DNA from: Bacteroidales bacterium UBA3834
GTDB taxonomy: Bacteria; Bacteroidota; Bacteroidia; Bacteroidales; P3
NCBI GenBank assembly: GCA_002392965.1
Contig: DGIA01000002.1
Coordinates: 1 to 54,367, forward strand
Reading direction: 5' to 3'
Length of the DNA: 54,367 nt
The stretch's first letter is position 1; the number at the start of each line of letters is the position of its first letter. Of the stretch, positions 15,928 through 24,634 are shown one piece after another. The notes under the pieces are model-generated. The model saw nothing but the letters and a program-made list of their open reading frames with translations. It did no database searches and was not told the origin of the DNA. The position numbers were made by a program, and so were the translations under genes.

Positions 15928-17487
15928 ATGAAGATTTTCCGATTTTCATTCTTGATGCTTGCAGCCACGCTGATGCTGGCCGCCTGCGGCAGCAATGATG
16001 GCGTCTCGTCCGCCACGGGCTGGAACTACAACGACCCCGAGTGGGGCGGCTTCGATGTGACGGGTGTCACGGAACAGGGCACTGCTCCCGGCTTGGTGTT
16101 CATCGAAGGGGGCTCCTTCGTGATGGGCCATGTGAGCGAGGACAACCGTTACAGCTGGAACAACAATCCGCATACCGTCACGGTGTCGTCGTTCTATATG
16201 GATGAGTGCGAGGTGAGCAATTTGAACTATTGCGAGTTCATCTACTGGATGCAGCGTGCCTATGGCGAGGAGTATCCCGAGAAGGTGGCAGCCATCATGC
16301 CTGACACCGCCGCTTGGCGCGACCGTCTGGCATGGCGCGAGGGTTTTGTGGATTTCTATCTGCGCAGCCCCAACTATGCCGACTACCCCGTGGTGGGTGT
16401 CAGCTGGGAGCAGGCTCAGGAGTTCTGCATCTGGCGTACCGACCGTGTGAACGAAATGGTGCTGGTGGATATGGGTATCATCGAGCTTGATCAGGAAAGT
16501 CTGGGTACCAACGCCTTCCAGACCGATGTATATCTGGCTGGCCGCTACGAGGGCGAAACCCGCCGCGGCTTGGAGGATCTCAACCCCTCTGCCGGCGGTG
16601 AAGATCGTCAGGTGCGCAAGGCCGACGGTATCCTGTTCCCCTACTACCGTCTGCCAACAGAGGCTGAGTGGGAATTCGCCGCCCTTGGTCTGATCGGCAA
16701 CACCTACGACGAGCGTGTCACCGAGCACAAGACCTATCCGTGGGCCGGTCAGAGCCTGCGTTCGGCCAACAAGAAATACTATGGTCAGTTCCTGGCCAAC
16801 TTCAAACGCACTCGCGGTGACGCCATGGGTGTGGCCGGCAACCTCAACGATGGTTGGGATTATACCTGCCCGGTGAAGTGGTACTTCCCCAACGACTACG
16901 GTCTGTACAATATGGCCGGCAATGTCAGCGAGTGGTGCATGGATGTCTATCGTAAGACCGTCAACCCTGTGGGTGGCGATGACATGGATCCCTATCGTGG
17001 TAACATCTACCGCACTCCCGAACTGGACGAGGATGGCGAAGTGTTCATTGGCGACGATGGCAAGATGGTCTATAAGGATGAGGAGTTCCAGGCCAACCGC
17101 CGCAACTATCGCCAGGCTAACAACGTGAATTATCTCGACGGCGACCGTGCCTCGAACCTCGACAATTGGCGAGACCTGGAAACAGAGGATGAGGACGAGT
17201 TCGGCGGAGAGGAAGAAACTGTCGAAGAGGAAGAAGAGGTCGAAGAGGCTGGCATGAGCCCCGACGATGCCGAGACCAACCGCATGTACCGCCGCATCTC
17301 CGACGGCAAAGACAACCCCACCTCGTCGCTGGTGAACAACAAGGTGCGCGTGGTGAAGGGTGGCAGCTGGAAGGATCGTGCCTACTACCTGCAGGCTGGT
17401 ACCCGTCGTTACTACGACCAGAACAAATCCACCTCGTGGATTGGATTCCGCTGCGCCATGGACCGTTTGGGCTCACGCGTGAAGTAA
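15928..17487 (+). CDS. gldJ: GldJ-type T9SS/gliding lipoprotein
   Basis: A 519-residue lipoprotein with signal FLMLAATLMLAAC (Cys20). The body is a formylglycine-generating-enzyme-like (sulfatase-modifying factor) fold: GLVFIEGGSFVMG, SFYMDECEVSNLNYCEFI, YRLPTEAEWEFAALG, YGLYNMAGNVSEWCMD, VVKGGSWKDRAYYLQ and GFRCAM. The opening TGWNYNDPEWGGF and the segment GGDDMDPYRGNIYR fit GldJ better than GldK/PorK, but both belong to one family. Unusual is a highly acidic stretch (about 413-437, EDEDEFGGEEE...EEEEEVEE). GldJ stabilises other T9SS/gliding proteins in the outer membrane of flavobacteria. It lies 73 bases after the PorP gene. Confidence 0.82.
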   Translation: MKIFRFSFLMLAATLMLAACGSNDGVSSATGWNYNDPEWGGFDVTGVTEQGTAPGLVFIEGGSFVMGHVSEDNRYSWNNNPHTVTVSSFYMDECEVSNLNYCEFIYWMQRAYGEEYPEKVAAIMPDTAAWRDRLAWREGFVDFYLRSPNYADYPVVGVSWEQAQEFCIWRTDRVNEMVLVDMGIIELDQESLGTNAFQTDVYLAGRYEGETRRGLEDLNPSAGGEDRQVRKADGILFPYYRLPTEAEWEFAALGLIGNTYDERVTEHKTYPWAGQSLRSANKKYYGQFLANFKRTRGDAMGVAGNLNDGWDYTCPVKWYFPNDYGLYNMAGNVSEWCMDVYRKTVNPVGGDDMDPYRGNIYRTPELDEDGEVFIGDDGKMVYKDEEFQANRRNYRQANNVNYLDGDRASNLDNWRDLETEDEDEFGGEEETVEEEEEVEEAGMSPDDAETNRMYRRISDGKDNPTSSLVNNKVRVVKGGSWKDRAYYLQAGTRRYYDQNKSTSWIGFRCAMDRLGSRVK

Positions 17488-17495
17488 CGCTTGTT

Positions 17496-19001
17496 TTGAA
17501 AAGATTAGCGATAATAATTGTTCTTCTGAGCCTCGGCGTTGGCGTCGAGGCTCAGAAGTTGATAGAATATACCTCCGGCATGGGTTCGCGTGATCCGGAG
17601 AATACCGACATTTGGATTCTATACCGTGGTGTGACGGCCACCCATGAGGGAATGACCCTCAACGCCGACTCTGCCCATTACAACACCCAGGAGAATAATT
17701 TCACGGCTTTCCGTCGTGTGGAGATCCAGCTTAGTGACACGACCTTCATTTATGGAGACCGCCTTTTCTATGACGGTAACACCCGGGTGCTGGACATCTG
17801 GGCCGACACGGTGGTGTTTATCGATGGAGGAACGGTGCTCAAAGCCAATCACCTGACCTACGAGCGCAACCGTTCCACGGCCTATTACACCCGTTGGGGC
17901 CATGCCACCAGTGAGGACCGTACCCTTGATAGCCGGCAAGGGGAGTATAACTCGTTGCTCAAGCAGTTCTATATCTACAACGATGTGGTGCTCACCGATT
18001 CGACTATGCGACTGGTGACCGACACCTTGATTTACAACACGGTGACCACTGTGGCACATTTTGAGAGCGCAACGCATATATACAGCGACTCCTCGACCAT
18101 CTACAGCGAACTGGGGGATTACAACACCGACACCCGATTTGCGGTTTCCTATAAGGCATCGCATGTGGACAACCAAGGTCGTATGATTGACAGCGATACC
18201 CTTTACTATGATGAGGTGAAGGAACATGGCCAGGCCTTTGGAAATGTGATTATTGTCGATTCGGTGAACAACATCACATGTACAGGCCGTTATGGAGAGA
18301 CCTCGCAGTCGGAACGCTTCTCGTTTGTCACCGACAGTGCCCATGTGCTGTTTATCGACAATGGAGATTCGCTCTTCCTACATGCCGACACGGTGTATGT
18401 CACAAACGACAGTACTAACCAGTTACAGGCGGTGAGGGCAAATTACCATGTGAAGGTATTCCGCCGTGACGGCCAGGCGATGTGCGATTCGGCCTACTAT
18501 TCCGCCCAGGATTCGATGATTCTGCTCTACTATGACCCTGTATTATGGTATGAACATTACCAATGTGTGGCCGATACCATCGAACTGCATCACGACACTT
18601 CGGGAGTGAAACGTGCCTATCTGCGCACCAATTGCTTTACCGTACAGCAGGTCGATCGGGAACGCTTCAACCAGCTGAAGGGTCATCAAGGGGAGGTCTA
18701 TTTCACTGGAGGGGAACCTCAGTATGCCGATGTGATAGGCAACGCCCAGATGGTCTTTTACCTGACAGAGGAGGATTCGTTGGGCAACACCGCGCTTATG
18801 GGAGTCAATACAGGAGTGGGTACTACCATACGCATCTATTTTGACAGCCAAAGAACTCCGTCGCGGGTGGTCACCTATGACAAACCGGACATGCAGACCT
18901 ATCCGGTCGATCAGTTGCCCGAGGAGCTTCGGCGGCTGGCGGATTTTCGCTGGTTGTCAGCCCGAAGGCCCCGGAGTCCAGAGGATGTTTTTGTGTGGTG
19001 A
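17496..19001 (+). CDS. OstA/LptA-like periplasmic protein
   Basis: A 501-residue protein. The best start is TTG 17496, giving signal peptide MKRLAIIIVLLSLGVGVEAQ eight bases after the gldJ stop; the in-frame ATG at 17436 would sit inside gldJ. Many repeats of the form 'DSAHYNTQENNFTAFRRVEI', 'DTLYYDEVKEHGQAFGNV', 'DRLFYDGNTRVLDIW' are the OstA/LptA beta-jellyroll pattern (a V-shaped stack that shields lipid A during transport). Length is larger than enterobacterial LptA, as usual in this phylum, where 'OstA-like protein' is the common label. It may carry LPS across the periplasm. The gene ends just before a strong terminator. Confidence 0.83.
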   Translation: MKRLAIIIVLLSLGVGVEAQKLIEYTSGMGSRDPENTDIWILYRGVTATHEGMTLNADSAHYNTQENNFTAFRRVEIQLSDTTFIYGDRLFYDGNTRVLDIWADTVVFIDGGTVLKANHLTYERNRSTAYYTRWGHATSEDRTLDSRQGEYNSLLKQFYIYNDVVLTDSTMRLVTDTLIYNTVTTVAHFESATHIYSDSSTIYSELGDYNTDTRFAVSYKASHVDNQGRMIDSDTLYYDEVKEHGQAFGNVIIVDSVNNITCTGRYGETSQSERFSFVTDSAHVLFIDNGDSLFLHADTVYVTNDSTNQLQAVRANYHVKVFRRDGQAMCDSAYYSAQDSMILLYYDPVLWYEHYQCVADTIELHHDTSGVKRAYLRTNCFTVQQVDRERFNQLKGHQGEVYFTGGEPQYADVIGNAQMVFYLTEEDSLGNTALMGVNTGVGTTIRIYFDSQRTPSRVVTYDKPDMQTYPVDQLPEELRRLADFRWLSARRPRSPEDVFVW

Positions 19002-19013
19002 TGAAAAGAGATG

Positions 19014-19076
19014 TGCCATTTTCTCACCTCCGGAGGTGACAAAATGGCAGGTGGGACTGCCATTGGCAGTCTTTTT
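19014..19076 (+). terminator. Long palindrome and terminator
   Basis: 19014-19049 is a 36-base palindrome with a single mismatch (TGCCATTTT.TCACCTCC / GGAGGTGA.AAAATGGCA). GACTGCCATTGGCAGTC and TTTTT follow at 19055-19076. It ends the gldJ-ostA transcript. The double structure is stronger than a normal terminator. Confidence 0.85.
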
Positions 19077-19108
19077 GCTATCATTATAGTCAGTTAAATA
19101 CAAAAGAC

Positions 19109-19663
19109 ATGAGTAAGAAAGAACATAGAGCCACTGAGGCTGAAGAGTCAATGAAACAACCGGAAACGCAGCAGTGCGTGGAAGAACAGGATACCCCGAA
19201 GGAAGCAGAGGAGAGGCAAGAGGAAAGCGAAGAGGACAAACTGCAGGAGATGGGAGAAAAGCTGGCCACGCTGAATGACAAATACCTGCGCCTCTATTCG
19301 GAATATGAGAACTATCGGAAACGCACCAACATGGAGAAGGCCGACCTGCTGCTCAACGGCAGCCGTGAGATGATGAAAGCCATTCTGCCGGTGGTAGATG
19401 ACTTTGAGCGGGCGCTGGCAGTCACAGGCGATGACGAAGGAGTAAGGCTCATCTACAACAAACTGATGAAGATCCTTGAACAGAAAGGACTGAAGGCCAT
19501 GGATGTGAAAGGGGAGAAGTTTGATGAGTCGATGCATGAGGCCGTTACGCAGATACCAGCCCCGGCACCCGAGCAAAAAGGCCTGGTGATCGATGTGGTG
19601 GAGAAAGGCTATTACCTCAACGACAAGGTGCTCCGCTATGCCAAAGTAGTGGTGGCATGCTGA
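19109..19663 (+). CDS. grpE: Nucleotide exchange factor GrpE
   Basis: A 184-residue protein. Residues 1-55 are acidic and helical (long Glu/Gln run); about 45-105 is the coiled coil with NDKYLRLYSEYENYRKRTNMEKADL; the C-terminal beta domain has KGLKAMDVKGEKFDESMHEAV and the end VEKGYYLNDKVLRYAKVVV. GrpE releases ADP from DnaK. dnaK is not in the window; dnaJ is the next gene, 54 bases on, the usual grpE-dnaJ pair. Confidence 0.96.
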   Translation: MSKKEHRATEAEESMKQPETQQCVEEQDTPKEAEERQEESEEDKLQEMGEKLATLNDKYLRLYSEYENYRKRTNMEKADLLLNGSREMMKAILPVVDDFERALAVTGDDEGVRLIYNKLMKILEQKGLKAMDVKGEKFDESMHEAVTQIPAPAPEQKGLVIDVVEKGYYLNDKVLRYAKVVVAC

Positions 19664-19717
19664 CGGTTGTGGGTGATGGGTTAAGAATCAAGTGACAAGA
19701 GTTAGGAGACAAGTGAT

Positions 19718-20866
19718 ATGGCAACAAAAAGAGATTACTATGAAGTGCTTGGGGTTGACAAGAACGCCACCCCCGAAGAATTGAAAAAAGCATACCGTAA
19801 ACTGGCCTTGCAATACCACCCGGACCGTAATCCGGGAGACAAAGAGGCTGAGGAGAAATTCAAGGAGGCCGCCGAAGCTTACGATGTGCTCAGCAATCCC
19901 GACAAGAAGGCACGCTATGATCAGTACGGACACGCCGGAGTCGATGGCGCCTACGGTCAGGGCGGCATGAATATGGACGATATATTCTCGCAGTTCGGCA
20001 GTATTTTCGGCGACCTCTTCGGCGGAGGCTTCAGGACCGGTTTCACCGGTTTCGGCGGTGGTCCAAGCCGGCGCGTGCTGCGTGGCACCAACCTTCGCGT
20101 GAGAGTTAAACTGACGCTGGAGGAGATCGACCGTGGGTGTGAAAAGAAAATCAAAGTCAGCAAGTATGTCCCCTGCAAAACCTGTGGCGGCAGCGGTGCC
20201 CGGGACGGCAAGACCGAGACCTGCCCCCATTGTCATGGAAGCGGTGTGGTCACCGAAACCAAGCGCACCATCCTGGGAATGATGCAAACCCAGAGTGCTT
20301 GCCCCCATTGTGGCGGCGAAGGCCATGTGATCAAAGACAAGTGCCACGACTGCCACGGTGACGGTATTGTCAAAAGCGACGAAATCATCACCATCAACAT
20401 CCCCGCCGGTGTCCAAGACGGCATGCAGCTGGCCATGCAGGGACAGGGAAACGCCGCCCCCCATGGCGGTATCGCCGGCGACCTCATCGTGCTTGTCGAG
20501 GAACAGGAACACGACACCTTCGAGCGACAGGACGCCAACCTCTATTACAATGCATTCATCACCTTCAGTGAAGCCGCCTTGGGGGCCTCGGTCGAGATAC
20601 CCACCCTTACCGGCAAGGTGAAAATCAAGATCGAGCCGGGCACTCCTTCCGGACGTGTGGTACGCCTCCGTGGCAAGGGCCTCCCCATCGTCAACGGCTA
20701 CGGCCGAGGCGACCTGCTGGTCTGCCTCAACGTGTGGGTGCCCAAGAATCTCAGCAAAGAGGAGAAGAAGACCCTCGAGGAGTTGCAGAAGCATGACAAC
20801 TTCAAGCCCAACCCCACCAAGCAGGAGCGGGGATTCTTCGACAAGATGAAAGAAATGTTCAACTGA
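19718..20866 (+). CDS. dnaJ: Chaperone DnaJ
   Basis: A 382-residue Hsp40. J domain 4-70 with HPD at 34-36 (QYHPDRNPG), then a Gly/Phe-rich linker (FGSIFGDLFGGGFRTGFTGFGG), the zinc region with four CxxCxGxG repeats (CKTCGGSG, CPHCHGSG, CPHCGGEG, CHDCHGDG, about 150-218), and the two C-terminal substrate-binding domains. It stimulates DnaK ATPase and delivers substrates. The stop overlaps the next ATG as TGATG, so DUF2851 is read in the same operon. Confidence 0.97.
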   Translation: MATKRDYYEVLGVDKNATPEELKKAYRKLALQYHPDRNPGDKEAEEKFKEAAEAYDVLSNPDKKARYDQYGHAGVDGAYGQGGMNMDDIFSQFGSIFGDLFGGGFRTGFTGFGGGPSRRVLRGTNLRVRVKLTLEEIDRGCEKKIKVSKYVPCKTCGGSGARDGKTETCPHCHGSGVVTETKRTILGMMQTQSACPHCGGEGHVIKDKCHDCHGDGIVKSDEIITINIPAGVQDGMQLAMQGQGNAAPHGGIAGDLIVLVEEQEHDTFERQDANLYYNAFITFSEAALGASVEIPTLTGKVKIKIEPGTPSGRVVRLRGKGLPIVNGYGRGDLLVCLNVWVPKNLSKEEKKTLEELQKHDNFKPNPTKQERGFFDKMKEMFN

Positions 20867-22146
20867 TGACGGAAGCGTTCCTACACTACGTCTGGCAACA
20901 CCAAATGTTCGACAGCGGGCTGGCCACCACCGATGGTCAGCCTGTTGTCGTGCTGAAAGCCGGCACGTTGAACCATGATTCAGGCCCCGACTTCTTCAAT
21001 GCCAGGATCCGGATCGGTGATGTTGAATGGGCTGGTAATGTGGAAGTCCACATCCACAGCTCCGACTGGCGTGCCCATCGGCATGAACACGACCCAGCCT
21101 ATAACAATGTGGTGTTGCATGTGGTGTTTGAGAACGATTCCGATGTGTATATGGAGAACGGAAAGATTCCTCCGACAGTGGAACTCAAATCACACCTTCA
21201 TCCTTCGTTGCTAAAAAACTATGAGGCATTGGTGGCCCCGGAAGCTGATAATGGTATTCCTTGTTCCGGCAGGGTGGGGGGGATTCCCGAATTTATCCTT
21301 CATTCCTTTCTTGACCGCCTTTCGGTGGAACGTATCGAATCAAAATCCAAAACGGTGCGTCGCCTGCTGGAGGAGAGCAAGGGTAACTGGACACAGACCT
21401 GTTATTGGCTGTTGGCGCGCTACTTCGGCGGCAAAGTAAATGCCCTTGCCTTCGAGCTGTTGGCCAAAGCCACCGACCTCAACATTCTCTCGCGCTGGAG
21501 CGACGACCCTGTGCGTGTTGAGTCCATCCTCATGGGGCAGGCTGGATTCCTGGACGACTATTTTGAAGAGGCATACCCTCGTCGGCTGCAGGCCGACTAT
21601 CAGTCGCTGCGCGCAGCGCTCGGCATGGAGCCGATAGGTGACAGTCTGTGGAAGTTCCACAGGATGCGTCCGTCGGGATTCCCCACCATCCGCATCAGCC
21701 AGTTCGCACAGTTCCTCACCAAGACCCCTCGTCTGTTCTCGCGCCTGCTGGCCGTTGACGATGCGAAGGAGATGGAGCGCATGTTCGACTGCACGGCAGC
21801 CTCCTATTGGGACAACCACTACCGCTTCGACCAGCCGGCCGGTTCCTCCCTGTCCAAGCGGCTGGGCAGGATGCAGGCCGATATCATCATCATCAACGCC
21901 TGGGTCCCGTTGCTTTTCGTCTATGGCGCCGAGCATAATCAGCAGCACTATAAAGACCAGGCCGTCAGTCTGCTCTCCCAGCTGCCGGCCGAGAACAATG
22001 TTGTCGTGCGGCGTTGGCGTCAGTGCGGCGTCGTTCCCCGCAATGCCGCCGAAAGCCAGGCCCTGCTCCAGCTTCAAGGCGGCTATTGCTCCGCGCGGCA
22101 ATGCCTTCAATGCCCTATCGGGTTTCATCTGCTCAACCGTAAATAA
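20866..22146 (+). CDS. DUF2851-family protein
   Basis: A 426-residue soluble protein without signal or membrane segments. It begins with EAFLHYVWQHQMFD, then GTLNHDSGPDFFNARIRIG and WAGNVEVHIHSSDW, with HDPAYNNVVLHVVFEND, which is the conserved N-terminal pattern of DUF2851. Near the C terminus are four Cys (CSARQCLQCPIGFHLL). The family is typical of Bacteroidetes and its function is unknown; N-terminal motifs with several His/Asp (NVEVHIHSSDW) hint at a nuclease-like site, which is inference. One-base overlap with dnaJ stop suggests translation coupling. Confidence 0.88.
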   Translation: MTEAFLHYVWQHQMFDSGLATTDGQPVVVLKAGTLNHDSGPDFFNARIRIGDVEWAGNVEVHIHSSDWRAHRHEHDPAYNNVVLHVVFENDSDVYMENGKIPPTVELKSHLHPSLLKNYEALVAPEADNGIPCSGRVGGIPEFILHSFLDRLSVERIESKSKTVRRLLEESKGNWTQTCYWLLARYFGGKVNALAFELLAKATDLNILSRWSDDPVRVESILMGQAGFLDDYFEEAYPRRLQADYQSLRAALGMEPIGDSLWKFHRMRPSGFPTIRISQFAQFLTKTPRLFSRLLAVDDAKEMERMFDCTAASYWDNHYRFDQPAGSSLSKRLGRMQADIIIINAWVPLLFVYGAEHNQQHYKDQAVSLLSQLPAENNVVVRRWRQCGVVPRNAAESQALLQLQGGYCSARQCLQCPIGFHLLNRK

Positions 22147-22157
22147 CCGTACATCCT

Positions 22158-24566
22158 ATGAAAGCATCCGAAATAAGTTCTGTCATCCAATCCTCCTCCT
22201 GCCGACTGGCCGCACCCGAGGCCGATATCCAGCATCTGCTCACCGACAGCCGGCGGCTGGATACCCCCCGTGGCACCCTCTTCTTCGCCATCCCCACGGC
22301 CCGCAACACCGGCGTCCGCTACATCGAGACGCTCCATCAGGCCGGCGTCCGCTCCTTTGTTGTCCCCTCCGGCACGCAGGTCTCCTTTCAGGACATCAAC
22401 CTATGGGAAGTCCCCGACGTCGTACGTGCCTTGCAGCTGCTGGCTGCCCATCACCGCCGCCAATTCCATATTCCCGTCATCGGCATCACCGGCAGCAACG
22501 GGAAAACCGTCGTAAAAGACTGGCTTGTGCAGCTCCTCTCGCCCGACTACCGCATCGTCTCCAGCCCCAAAAGCTACAACTCCCAGATTGGCGTCCCCCT
22601 CTCCGTGTGGCAGATGGACGGCGACCACGACTTGGCTATCTTCGAAGCCGGAATCTCACGCCCCGGTGAGATGGAAAAACTCTGCCAGGTCATCCAACCC
22701 ACCATCGGCATCCTGACCAATATCGGACACGCCCACGACGAGAACTTCTCCTCCCTGCAGCAGAAGCAGCAGGAGAAATGCCGTCTGTTCGACCGATGCA
22801 CCTCCGTCGTCTGCAACGAGCAGTACCCGGTGCGCAACGCCCGCCATTGGGGAACGGGCGATGACTGCCTGGTCCGGCTGCTCGACGTGCACGTCCGGGC
22901 CGGCGAGTCCATCCTCGAGCTCTCCATCGGCGGCACCCCCTCCTCGGTCTCCATCCCCTTCACCGACCGCGCCTCCCAGCAGAACGCCCTCTCCTGCATC
23001 ACCCTCATGGCTCTCCTCGGCTATCCGCCCTCCGCCATCGCTCAGCGCTGCGCCCGTCTCGCGCCCGTCGAGATGCGGCTCGAAATACTCCAGGCCGTCG
23101 GCAACTCCCTCCTCATCAACGACAGCTACTCCCTCGACCTTGCCTCCCTCGACCTGGCCCTCGACCACCTGGTCCACCAGCACCAATACGCCACCCGCAC
23201 CCTCATCATCAGCGACATCCCCCAGACCGGCATCCCCTCCGACCAGCTCTGCCGGCAGCTGGCCGCCCTCCTGCGCCAGAAAGGGGTCCAGCGGCTCCTC
23301 GCCGTCGGGCCGCAGCTCTCGGAGCACCAGGCCCACTTCTCCGCCTTCGACGCCCACTTCTACCCCTCCACAGAAGCTCTCCTCGCCGACACCTCCCTCT
23401 CCTTCCACAACGAAGCCATCCTCCTCAAAGGAGCCCGCCTCTTCGGCTTCGAACGCGTGGCCGCCCTCCTGCGCCGCAACAGCCACGAGACCGTCATGGA
23501 AGTCAACCTCGACGCACTCATCCACAACCTCAACTACTACCGCTCGCGCCTCAACCCCGGCACACGACTCATGGCCATGGTCAAAGCCTCCTCCTACGGT
23601 GCCGGCACCGTCGAGGTCGCCTCCGCACTCCAGTACCACCACGTCGACTACCTCACCGTCGCCTACGCCGACGAAGGCGTCACCCTCCGCCGCGGCGGCA
23701 TATCCCTCCCCATCATGGTCATGAACCCCGAACCCTCCGCCTTCGACGACATCATCCGCTACCACCTCGAACCCGACATCTACTCCCTCCGCATCCTCGA
23801 CCTCTTCGCCGATCACCTCCAGGGCATCGACTCCCCCTATCCCATCCATCTCGAATTCGACACCGGCATGCACCGGCTCGGATTCTCCGGGCACGACCTC
23901 CCCAGCCTCCTCCTCCGTCTGCAGCAACTCAGCCACCTCGTCCGCGTCCAGAGCGTCTTCTCCCACCTCGCCTGCAGCGAAGACCCCTCCATGGACGACT
24001 TCTCTCACCGCCAGATCCAACGCCTCCAGTCCTGGAGCCTCCACCTCCCCGGCCTCAAGCACATACTCAACTCCTCCGGCATCACCCGCTTCCCAGAAGC
24101 ACAGATGGATATGGTCCGTCTCGGCATCGGCCTCTACGGCATCGCCCCCGAACCCGACGTCCAACGCCACCTCCGACAGGTCAGCCGCCTCGTCACTCGC
24201 ATCTCTCAGATCAAATCCATCCCCGCCGGCGACACCGTCGGCTACAACTGCCGCTGGCGCGCCCCCCGTCCCTCACGCATCGCCATCCTCACCATCGGCT
24301 ACGCCGACGGCCTCAACCGCCACCTCGGCAACGGCAACGGTCGCGTCCGCATCGCCAACCTCGAAGCACCTATCATCGGAAGCGTCTGCATGGATATGTG
24401 CTTCATCGACGTCACCGACATCCCCTGCTCCGAAGGCGACCCCGCCGTCTTCTTCGGCGACGACGACCTCCTCCAACGCAACGCCGACGCCGCACACACC
24501 ATCCCCTACGAACTCCTCACCGCCGTCTCCCCCCGCGTCAAACGCGTCTATTACCATGAAGAATAG
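22158..24566 (+). CDS. murF-alr: Bifunctional MurF / alanine racemase
   Basis: An 802-residue fusion. Residues 1-440 are MurF (UDP-MurNAc-tripeptide:D-Ala-D-Ala ligase): GITGSNGKTVVKDWL with K116 in the P loop, FEAGISRPGEM and TNIGHAHDENF, NDSYSLDLASL. Residues ~445-802 are alanine racemase: MEVNLDALIHNLNYYRS, PLP lysine K476 in MVKASSYGAG, EFDTGMHRLGF, and SVCMDMCFIDVT. The protein makes D-Ala and joins D-Ala-D-Ala to the peptidoglycan precursor. This fusion is known in Bacteroidetes. Strikingly, from about 22.9 kb the codon third bases are overwhelmingly C, giving long spurious open frames in other phases. It probably shares a transcript with DUF2851, 11 bases upstream. Confidence 0.97.
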   Translation: MKASEISSVIQSSSCRLAAPEADIQHLLTDSRRLDTPRGTLFFAIPTARNTGVRYIETLHQAGVRSFVVPSGTQVSFQDINLWEVPDVVRALQLLAAHHRRQFHIPVIGITGSNGKTVVKDWLVQLLSPDYRIVSSPKSYNSQIGVPLSVWQMDGDHDLAIFEAGISRPGEMEKLCQVIQPTIGILTNIGHAHDENFSSLQQKQQEKCRLFDRCTSVVCNEQYPVRNARHWGTGDDCLVRLLDVHVRAGESILELSIGGTPSSVSIPFTDRASQQNALSCITLMALLGYPPSAIAQRCARLAPVEMRLEILQAVGNSLLINDSYSLDLASLDLALDHLVHQHQYATRTLIISDIPQTGIPSDQLCRQLAALLRQKGVQRLLAVGPQLSEHQAHFSAFDAHFYPSTEALLADTSLSFHNEAILLKGARLFGFERVAALLRRNSHETVMEVNLDALIHNLNYYRSRLNPGTRLMAMVKASSYGAGTVEVASALQYHHVDYLTVAYADEGVTLRRGGISLPIMVMNPEPSAFDDIIRYHLEPDIYSLRILDLFADHLQGIDSPYPIHLEFDTGMHRLGFSGHDLPSLLLRLQQLSHLVRVQSVFSHLACSEDPSMDDFSHRQIQRLQSWSLHLPGLKHILNSSGITRFPEAQMDMVRLGIGLYGIAPEPDVQRHLRQVSRLVTRISQIKSIPAGDTVGYNCRWRAPRPSRIAILTIGYADGLNRHLGNGNGRVRIANLEAPIIGSVCMDMCFIDVTDIPCSEGDPAVFFGDDDLLQRNADAAHTIPYELLTAVSPRVKRVYYHEE

Positions 24567-24634
24567 TGAAACATTTTCCCCGACTTTCCCGTTAATATAA
24601 TTTATCCGCCCCCAAGGTTAATAATCAACTGCCA

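Noticed and set aside
17436..17495. ATG 17436 as start of the OstA-like gene
   Set aside because: It would overlap the gldJ end by 52 bases and put residues before the signal peptide; TTG 17496 gives a normal one.
19688..20794. 368-codon open frame opposite dnaJ
   Set aside because: Mirror of a GC-rich dnaJ; no family motifs.
22656..24170. 504-codon open frame on the minus strand over murF-alr
   Set aside because: It is a by-product of the C-rich third positions of murF-alr. Its translation is a run of Glu, Gly, Val and Asp with no domain, and the plus strand has clear MurF and Alr motifs.
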